The translations under genes and the position numbers were made by a program. From contig JBICHM010000089.1 of NCBI GenBank assembly GCA_043101835.1, forward strand, positions 1 to 17,386: DNA of 17,386 bases. The letters are read 5' to 3'. The stretch comes from JBICHM01 sp043101835. GTDB lineage: Bacteria > Planctomycetota > Phycisphaerae > Phycisphaerales > UBA1924. This document shows, piece by piece, positions 1 to 5,005 of this stretch; the first letter of the stretch is position 1; every line of letters begins with the position of its first letter. Under the pieces are notes generated by a model that was not told where the DNA came from, made no database searches, and saw only the letters and a program-made list of their open reading frames with translations.

Positions 1-1999
1 GACTCGGCTTAAGCGACTGGTTGGCGATTTTGAAGTACCCGCCTCCCGCGAGTTTTTTGAACTTGACCAGGGCAAAGTCGGGTTCGACGCCGGTCGTGTC
101 GCAGTCCATGAGCAGGCCGATCGTGCCCGTCGGGGCGATGACCGAGACCTGCGCGTTGCGGTAGCCGTGGGTCTCACCGAGCGACACGGCCTCGTCCCAC
201 GCGGTCGTGGCGCGGGTGAGCAGGTCGGCGCTGTTGGCGAGGTTCGCGCGCCGGGCGACGGCGTGGTCGATCGGCACGGGCGGGACGGGGAGCTGCTCGT
301 AGGCGTCCTTGCCCTTCGCGGTGCGGGCGACGCCGTGGGCGGCGCGCCGGTGGTTGCGCATGACGCGGAGCATGTGCTCGCGGTTAGCCGCGTAGCCGTT
401 GAAGGGCCCCTGGGCCTTGGCGAGCAGGGCGCTCTGGCGGTAGGAGCGGCCGGTGAGGATGCTCGTGAGCATCGCGCAGATCGCGCGACCCTCGTCGCTG
501 TCGTAGGGCACGCCGGCCTGCATCAGCATCGCGCCGAGGTTGGCGTAGCCGAGGCCGAGGGTGCGGTAGTCCCACGAGAGGCGGGCGATCTCGCGGCTCG
601 GGAAGGCGGCCATGAGGACGCTGATCTCGAGGACGGTCGTCCACAGATCGATCGCGTGCTCGTAGCGCTCGACATCGAAGGCGCGCGTCCTGGCGTCGTA
701 GAACTTCAGGACGTTGATCGACGCCAGGTTGCACGCCGTGTTGTCGAGGAACATGTACTCCGAGCACGGGTTGCTCGCGTTGATGCGCCCCGACTCCGGG
801 CAGGTGTGCCAGGCGTTGATCGTCGTGTCGTACTGCACGCCGGGGTCGGCGCAGCGCCACGCGGCGTAGCAGATGTCCTTCCACAACGACCGCGCATCGA
901 CCGTCCGGGCGATCTCGCCGGTCGTCCGGAAGGTCAGGTCCCACGATGCGCCCTCGTCCACCGCGTGGAAGAAGGCGTCGGGGATGCGGACGGAGTTGTT
1001 GCTGTTCTGCCCGCTGACGGTGGCGTACGCCTCGCCGTTGAAGTCGAAGGTCAGATCGAGGTCCATCCGCTCCGCGGCGTCTCTGATCGACTCATCGTGC
1101 TGCTTGAGGACCTTCAGGCCCTCCACCATCGCGGCGACCTTGATCTCCTCGCGCACCTTCCAGTTGACGAACTTGTCGATGTCGGGGTGATCGAGGTCGA
1201 GGCACACCATCTTCGCGGCTCGGCGCGTCGTGCCGCCGCTCTTGATGGCGCCCGCGGCCCGGTCGCCGATCTTCAGCCAGCTCATCAGGCCGCTGGACTT
1301 CCCGCCGCCGGCGAGCGCCTCGTTCTCGGCGCGCAGGCTCGAGAAGTTCGTGCCCGTGCCCGAGCCGTACTTGAAGAGCCGAGCCTCGCGGACCCAGAGG
1401 TCCATGATGCCGCCCTCGTTCACGAGGTCGTCGCCGACGCTCTGGATGAAACACGCGTGCGGCTGCGGGTGGCTGTAGGCATCGTCGGCGAGGCGGACTT
1501 CGCCGGACTTGTGGTCCGCGATGTAGTGTCCCTGCGCGGGCCCGGTGATGCCGTACGCCCACTGCAGCCCGGTGTTGAACCACTGGGGACTGTTGGGCGC
1601 CGCCATCTGGTGGACCAGCATGAAGCAGAGTTCGTCGTAGAACGCCTGGGCGTCCTGCGCGGAGTCGAAGTAGCCGTGCGTCTCGCCCCAGTGGCGCCAG
1701 CAGCCGGCCAATCGATGGATCACTTGTCGCGCGGACCTCTCGGGGCCGGTGACGGGGGTGCCCTGCTTATCGAGCACGGGCTTGCCATCGGCGCCGGTCT
1801 GCGGCACGCCGGCCTTGCGGAAGTACTTGCTCACCATGATGTCGGTGGCCAGCTGCGACCACGACGAGGGGATCTCGGCGTCCTGCATCTCGAAGACGAC
1901 CGAGCCGTCGGGGTTCGTGATGCGCGACGAACGCGTGCTCCACTCAACGGTGGAGAACGGGTCCTGGCCTGCGGTGGTGAACTTCCGGGTGATCTTCAT
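1..1999 (-). CDS. nrdJ: Class II (B12-dependent) ribonucleotide reductase, C-terminal part off window
   Basis: This cytoplasmic enzyme reduces ribonucleotides to deoxyribonucleotides using adenosylcobalamin as radical source. The reading frame runs open from ATG at 1999 to the left edge, giving 666 residues; long-form class II enzymes commonly have about 1,200, so the 3' end is missing. The N-terminus (MKITRKFTTAGQDPF) and the WSQLATDIM segment match the long NrdJ form. Visible active-site elements are C183 in PHACFIQSV and C423 in DNTACNLAS, the likely redox pair; N410-P-C412-S-E414, with the thiyl-radical cysteine and its Asn/Glu partners; and P623TGTIG, the phosphate-binding loop. The start is supported by AGGA seven bases upstream. 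It is the last gene of a same-strand run, 72 bases after the 231-residue gene, so it may be read from upstream or from its own promoter. No class I or III subunit genes are present here. The family call is firm; the missing C-terminal part cannot be judged. Confidence 0.95.
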   Translation of the reverse strand, partial: MKITRKFTTAGQDPFSTVEWSTRSSRITNPDGSVVFEMQDAEIPSSWSQLATDIMVSKYFRKAGVPQTGADGKPVLDKQGTPVTGPERSARQVIHRLAGCWRHWGETHGYFDSAQDAQAFYDELCFMLVHQMAAPNSPQWFNTGLQWAYGITGPAQGHYIADHKSGEVRLADDAYSHPQPHACFIQSVGDDLVNEGGIMDLWVREARLFKYGSGTGTNFSSLRAENEALAGGGKSSGLMSWLKIGDRAAGAIKSGGTTRRAAKMVCLDLDHPDIDKFVNWKVREEIKVAAMVEGLKVLKQHDESIRDAAERMDLDLTFDFNGEAYATVSGQNSNNSVRIPDAFFHAVDEGASWDLTFRTTGEIARTVDARSLWKDICYAAWRCADPGVQYDTTINAWHTCPESGRINASNPCSEYMFLDNTACNLASINVLKFYDARTRAFDVERYEHAIDLWTTVLEISVLMAAFPSREIARLSWDYRTLGLGYANLGAMLMQAGVPYDSDEGRAICAMLTSILTGRSYRQSALLAKAQGPFNGYAANREHMLRVMRNHRRAAHGVARTAKGKDAYEQLPVPPVPIDHAVARRANLANSADLLTRATTAWDEAVSLGETHGYRNAQVSVIAPTGTIGLLMDCDTTGVEPDFALVKFKKLAGGGYFKIANQSLKPS

Positions 2000-2000
2000 G

Positions 2001-2015
2001 GGTCAATCCTTGACC
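2001..2015 (-). promoter_or_regulatory. Inverted repeat around the nrdJ ribosome binding site
   Basis: The strand carries GGTCAA-GGA-TTGACC, a perfect six-base inverted repeat with a three-base spacer, ending one base before the nrdJ ATG. The Shine-Dalgarno AGGA falls on the last base of the left arm plus the spacer. It could be a repressor operator or an RNA hairpin that hides the ribosome binding site. It does not resemble an NrdR box, which is A/T-rich with ACA...TGT arms. The repeat is seen directly; any role is inference. Confidence 0.4.
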
Positions 2016-2071
2016 TTAAATGAATCAGCTATGGCTGCAATAACACCAGATGAGACGCCGACAGAGCCGAG

Positions 2072-2767
2072 TCAGGTAAGATTTGACTCTTCAATCATCT
2101 GTCGCTTTGCCCGGAGACGCGCGGCCTCATCGGCCATCTTCGCAAAGGAGAGCGCCTCCGACCTAACGAGCACTTCGTAACGCTCGTCAAAAGTTGTCGA
2201 AAGAAACAAGCGACCCCGGCGGACATCCAAGAAGCTAAGCGACGGAAATGCTCCAGTACTACGAGGATCAAGCCAGAACGCCATTTGCATCAAATGCAAT
2301 ACCGTTTCGATCGCCGAAGGATGTGGCTCAGGATTCTTCGTGTACATTTTGACATAATGCTTTCCGAACGAGGTTCCGAATCCAAGCTCAGGCGCAACGC
2401 TCACGGTGAGCCGTCCAAGCGAAAGCGCAAGCCGCCGGCCACCGAGCCACACCGGAGCCTGCTCCTGGAACTCACGCGCCCAAAATCGGTAGTACCCCTT
2501 GCAAAGCAGGTCGTATGACTGCCTCTTTGATGACGCGACATGATTCGGAATATCGTGAATTGCTGCGGCAGTTCTCTTCGCTCTGTGCGCGGCTTTCACG
2601 AGCGTCCGAAACTCGCGGTAAAAATCGCTCCCGGCGTTGTAGCCTCGCTCTTGGTTAGCGATATACCGGTCAACAACATCAACCTTGGCAAGGCCAGATG
2701 CAAGGAGAAAGTCGGCCATCGTAGTTAAGCCGACGCGGTAAGTCATCTCATTCTCGACCGTCTTCAT
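2072..2767 (-). CDS. Hypothetical protein coupled to the ImmA/IrrE peptidase
   Basis: This 231-residue protein has no signal peptide or membrane segment and is probably cytoplasmic. The N-terminal third (MTYRVGLTTMADFLLASG, then DFYREFRTLVKAAHR) and the segment YDLLCKGYYRFW look alpha-helical. The middle (LGGRRLALSLGRLTVSVAPELGF) looks like beta strands, and residues 200-225 form a charged Arg/Glu/Ala helix. From memory, proteins with a GLTTM-type start, a DFYxxxR segment and a GYxxFW segment occur next to ImmA/IrrE peptidases elsewhere; I hold this only as a weak recollection. The ATG directly follows the peptidase stop as TAG|ATG, which indicates translational coupling and a joint function. 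It has no recognisable catalytic motif. It could be a substrate, inhibitor or effector partner of the peptidase. Function is unknown. Confidence 0.8.
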   Translation of the reverse strand: MKTVENEMTYRVGLTTMADFLLASGLAKVDVVDRYIANQERGYNAGSDFYREFRTLVKAAHRAKRTAAAIHDIPNHVASSKRQSYDLLCKGYYRFWAREFQEQAPVWLGGRRLALSLGRLTVSVAPELGFGTSFGKHYVKMYTKNPEPHPSAIETVLHLMQMAFWLDPRSTGAFPSLSFLDVRRGRLFLSTTFDERYEVLVRSEALSFAKMADEAARLRAKRQMIEESNLT

Positions 2768-3628
2768 CTATGGTCTCACAGTAACGGCGAGCCGCGGAGG
2801 ATCAGAACGCCCTAGGAGGCACAAGGCCCGGTGCGAAACACTAGTTGCACTTGGAAGCACTTCGTGGTGCAGCCACCGCCGTCTGAATTGTGTTTCTTCA
2901 AACCATGCCCATCCAGAAAAGCATGCACTGCCGTCACCAATCCTCGCAGGTGTCGCCGAAGATCCTGATCGCCGCTGAATATCGCTCCGAAGTGGGTGAC
3001 TTGCGAAATTCTTAAGTACACGGACCTGGGTGTTCCATCGCTCGTTGCGGACAATAGTAAGAAGGGCAAAGTCGATATTGTAGAGCTCGGCGATACGGCG
3101 AGACACGGCGGAGAGGCTCGAGCGAAGTTGGCCTGCTGCCCGAAGAATGGTCTCGATCGAAAGGTGCGAATGATGCGTTGCTCGAACGACTTCGTCAGCG
3201 GGCATGAGCAACTCACAGGCAATGAAGTCGCACAGGTCCTCTTCAATGCGATTGCCAGGAGCGATGAACAAAGATCGCGTTGCCAACGAACGGGTGTCCG
3301 GCACCAAGCGATGCAATACGACATGCCCCAACTCATGAGCGAGCGAGAATCTCTGTCGCTCCGTGGATGCTGCCTGATTCAGCGCAATCTCATATTCGTC
3401 ACTGCCTTGTTTTGGAATCAGCATCGCATCACAAGGCAGTGGCCTCTCCGTTATCCGTGCAACGCCGAGCGCTCCTGCTAGCCGAACCAGATCTACTGGT
3501 GATTGGGCACATCCATGATCGATGGCTAAACGTCGCACATGTGCTAGCAGGCCGTCTCGAACATTGGATGTTCCAAGCGCCTCCGAGACTGCCATAAGCA
3601 GCTCGTTTGGTTTAGTCGCGACGCGCAT
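2768..3628 (-). CDS. ImmA/IrrE family zinc metallopeptidase
   Basis: This 286-residue protein carries the zinc-peptidase signature H98-E99-L100-G101-H102 in RFSLAHELGHVVLH. It is followed about 28 residues later by EEDLCDFIACELLMP, whose E130 is the probable third zinc ligand and whose FAxxLLMP-like tail is typical of the family. Known members cleave XRE-type repressors (ImmA of ICEBs1) or the DdrO repressor (IrrE/PprI). The stretch before the motif (about residues 25-95) fits the usual N-terminal lobe. Residues 190-286 are an extra region I cannot assign. The start is supported by GGGGAGG seven bases before the ATG at 3628. No helix-turn-helix repressor gene lies beside it, which is unusual. 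Its neighbours are a 76-residue protein 32 bases upstream and a 231-residue protein whose ATG abuts its stop. The peptidase fold is confident; the substrate is unknown. Confidence 0.9.
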   Translation of the reverse strand: MRVATKPNELLMAVSEALGTSNVRDGLLAHVRRLAIDHGCAQSPVDLVRLAGALGVARITERPLPCDAMLIPKQGSDEYEIALNQAASTERQRFSLAHELGHVVLHRLVPDTRSLATRSLFIAPGNRIEEDLCDFIACELLMPADEVVRATHHSHLSIETILRAAGQLRSSLSAVSRRIAELYNIDFALLTIVRNERWNTQVRVLKNFASHPLRSDIQRRSGSSATPARIGDGSACFSGWAWFEETQFRRRWLHHEVLPSATSVSHRALCLLGRSDPPRLAVTVRP

Positions 3629-3660
3629 TTGAGCCTCCCCGCCTGTGCGCTCAAGTTAGC

Positions 3661-3891
3661 TCATCCGAAGAGAGTGGGGCCCTCACTTATCTCCAACAGC
3701 CACTGCTCCAACATCTGGTCGCTGACGGGCTCGAACCGATAGACGGCATCATCTCGGCTGAGCTGATCGAATGCCTTCGCACGCTCGGTAGCGCGCTGCT
3801 TGAGGCTGTCACGCTCCTCAGCACTCAGGCCACGCAGTGCCGAGAACTTGTCGATCCGATCTTCGTCGCGCTTGTACTCGTTGATTCCCAT
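3661..3891 (-). CDS. Small charged hypothetical protein, first gene of the islet
   Basis: This 76-residue protein is rich in Asp, Glu, Arg and Lys and is predicted helical through its first half (EYKRDEDRIDKF, AEERDSLKQRATERAKAFDQL). A short acidic and aromatic C-terminal part follows (FEPVSDQMLEQWLLEI). It lacks a helix-turn-helix, zinc-binding cysteines, a signal peptide and membrane segments. The start at 3891 is backed by AAAGG six bases upstream. It lies 54 bases after the dcd stop and 32 bases before the peptidase gene on the same strand, so it probably shares a transcript with them. By position and size it could be an antitoxin-like partner or the peptidase substrate, but no motif shows this. 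It may also be an ordinary small protein of unknown role. Confidence 0.7.
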   Translation of the reverse strand: MGINEYKRDEDRIDKFSALRGLSAEERDSLKQRATERAKAFDQLSRDDAVYRFEPVSDQMLEQWLLEISEGPTLFG

Positions 3892-3902
3892 CTGGTGCCT
3901 TT

Positions 3903-3928
3903 CTGCAATATGAGGGATTTTCTTGCAG
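3903..3928. repeat. Inverted repeat CTGCAA / TTGCAG ahead of the islet genes
   Basis: CTGCAA at 3903-3908 and TTGCAG at 3923-3928 are perfect inverted arms separated by 14 bases. Extending two bases outward gives 7 of 8 matching. The repeat lies between the dcd stop and the ATG of the 76-residue gene, next to its ribosome binding site. No run of T follows it on the minus strand, so it is not a typical terminator. It could be an operator. The role is unproven. Confidence 0.3.
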
Positions 3929-3945
3929 GAGTGCTTATTCGACTA

Positions 3946-4518
3946 CTAATCGACTTGCGGCAAAGTCAGCCCGCTCTGGTCCTGGTACTTCCCCGCCTTG
4001 TCGGCGTACGAGACCGCGCAGACGCGGTCGGCCTTGAGGAAGACCAGCTGGGCGACGCCTTCGTTGGCGTAGACCTTGGCGGGCAGCGGGGTGGTGTTGC
4101 TGATCTCAAGGGTCACGACGCCGCGCCACTCGGGCTCCAGCGGCGTGACATTCACGATCAGGCCGCAGCGGGCGTAGGTGCTCTTGCCGACGCAGATCAC
4201 CAGCACATCGCGCGGGATGGTGAAGGTCTCGACCGTTTCGCAGAGGGCGAAGGAGTTCGGCGGGATGACCACATGGTCGGCGCCGGTCTGCGCGGTGTCG
4301 ATGTCGACGAAGAGGTCGTCGGTGAACTTCTTGGGGTCGACGATCGACACGCCGCCGGTGCGCGGCGTGGGCGTGAAGATCTTGAACCTGGTCCCGACAC
4401 GGACGTCGTAGCCGTAGGAGGAGAGTCCGTAGGAGACGGAGCCGGGGCGCTTCTGCCCCTCGGCGAAGGGCTCGATGCCCACGAGTTCGCGGATCTGTGA
4501 GTCGCAGAGGACGGACAT
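3946..4518 (-). CDS. dcd: dCTP deaminase
   Basis: This cytoplasmic enzyme deaminates dCTP to dUTP, feeding dTMP synthesis. The 190-residue length fits the family. SYGLSSYGYDVRVG is the N-terminal signature, GKSTYARCGL (111-120) supplies substrate-contacting Ser and Arg, and E138 in GVVTLEISNTTPLP is the catalytic glutamate. The end, YADKAGKYQDQSGLTLP, is the usual C-terminal lid. The frame is open far upstream of 4518, but MSVLCDSQIREL is the conserved family start; a weak G-run lies before it. A bifunctional dCTP deaminase/dUTPase is possible, since short sequence differences separate the two. It heads a minus-strand run ending in nrdJ, so both ends of the run concern deoxynucleotide supply. 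A candidate promoter lies at 4745-4772. Confidence 0.95.
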   Translation of the reverse strand: MSVLCDSQIRELVGIEPFAEGQKRPGSVSYGLSSYGYDVRVGTRFKIFTPTPRTGGVSIVDPKKFTDDLFVDIDTAQTGADHVVIPPNSFALCETVETFTIPRDVLVICVGKSTYARCGLIVNVTPLEPEWRGVVTLEISNTTPLPAKVYANEGVAQLVFLKADRVCAVSYADKAGKYQDQSGLTLPQVD

Positions 4519-4578
4519 ACCGACACCCCCCGCACGTGCCTGCGGGCGCCGCGCCCTGGGTTCGTGCGTTTGGCCAGC

Positions 4579-4596
4579 CGGGCCGAGTCCGGCCCG
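4579..4596. repeat. Seven-base perfect hairpin in the dcd leader
   Basis: CGGGCCG (4579-4585) and CGGCCCG (4590-4596) are perfect inverted arms around the four-base loop AGTC. The hairpin lies about 60 bases before the dcd start and would fall in the 5' untranslated RNA if the promoter at 4745-4772 is real. Such GC-rich stems occur by chance in this composition, so a regulatory role is only possible. Confidence 0.35.
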
Positions 4597-4744
4597 CTGG
4601 GGGCCGAGGTCGCGGGCCCGGCGTGCCCGCTGTGCTGTCTCGCGCCCGGCGACCTCCCGCCGCGCGTCGTGTCCCGCCGGTCGATTTGGCCCTGGCGCCC
4701 TCTCGGGCACGCTCGGGCCTCCCACACCACGACCGGGGACACGC

Positions 4745-4772
4745 AGTCTACCCCCATATGTCGTATGGGCAA
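4745..4772 (-). promoter_or_regulatory. Candidate promoter for dcd
   Basis: On the minus strand TTGCCC (4772-4767) and TAGACT (4750-4745) stand 16 bases apart. Each matches four of six positions of the general sigma-70 consensus. Transcription would start near 4738 and give a leader of about 220 bases. The same -10 hexamer with a nearly identical -35 occurs ahead of pdhA, which adds weight. The CCCATA/TATGGG palindrome lies in the spacer and upstream side. Assigned by eye only. Confidence 0.35.
4753..4769. repeat. CCCATA / TATGGG palindrome, with an alternative pairing partner
   Basis: CCCATA (4753-4758) and TATGGG (4764-4769) are perfect arms around the five-base loop TGTCG. The left arm, read as CCCCCATAT (4751-4759), can instead pair with ATACGGGGG (4789-4797) with one mismatch, so two folds exclude each other. 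The palindrome sits between the hexamers of the candidate dcd promoter, a place where a repressor could bind. Its role is unproven. Confidence 0.35.
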
Positions 4773-4995
4773 GTGTGTTCTCCGCAAAATACGGGGGAAT
4801 CGGGCATCTGGCGCATCCGGCGCGCAACTGCCGTTCCTGACCGGATTTCCGCTGTGGAATCGCCCTGTGGACCGCCTGGCGCATGCTGGCGCGAGGGCGG
4901 AAACCACCTGTGCGGGGGCTACGCTGAAGGGGTCGGCCCCCCCACCGGTTGTGGTTCGGGGGCGGGCCGGACGGAGCCCGGAACAGGCCGGACGC

Positions 4996-5001
4996 AGGAG
5001 G
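4996..5001 (+). promoter_or_regulatory. Ribosome binding site that fixes the helicase start
   Basis: A perfect AGGAGG stands four bases before GTG at 5006. An in-frame ATG at 4949 has no such site and would add 19 residues unlike the family (WFGGGPDGARNRPD). The GTG start places the helicase Q-motif about 18 residues in, as expected for UvrD/PcrA proteins. Confidence 0.75.
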
Positions 5002-5005
5002 CGTC

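Larger units (their letters stand above)
2016..3945. other. Lower-G+C three-gene islet between dcd and nrdJ
   Basis: From just after the dcd stop codon to just before the nrdJ ribosome binding site the base composition drops. Hand counts of single 60-base lines give 29/60 (2281-2340), 36/60 (2581-2640) and 34/60 (3181-3240) G+C. Flanking genes give 40/60 (1321-1380) and 46/60 (6061-6120). The stretch holds exactly three same-strand genes: a 76-residue protein, an ImmA/IrrE peptidase and a 231-residue protein. No integrase, tRNA or clear flanking direct repeat was found, so the mode of arrival is unknown. Acquisition by transfer is an inference from composition and gene content. Confidence 0.6.
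4519..5005. other. Gene-free divergent region between dcd and the helicase
   Basis: No convincing protein gene is visible in these 487 bases. Open frames here lack family resemblance and are by-products of high G+C. The stretch must hold the start signals for dcd (leftward) and the helicase (rightward). It contains a candidate dcd promoter, a CGGGCCG/CGGCCCG hairpin, a CCCATA/TATGGG palindrome, several short G- and C-runs and the helicase ribosome binding site. No riboswitch or LexA box of a known type was recognised. Confidence 0.6.

Noticed and set aside
167..2023. Long plus-strand open frame opposite the ribonucleotide reductase
   Set aside because: Its product is a low-complexity Arg/Ala/Gly/Val sequence with no family features, while the minus frame encodes an unmistakable NrdJ. 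It is a composition shadow.
2000..2071. Cobalamin riboswitch ahead of nrdJ
   Set aside because: The gap is only 72 bases and lacks a B12-box; such switches need roughly 200 bases.
3480..3628. Helix-turn-helix domain at the N-terminus of the ImmA/IrrE protein
   Set aside because: The first 50 residues contain helices but not the spacing or conserved residues of an XRE domain, so I did not call one.
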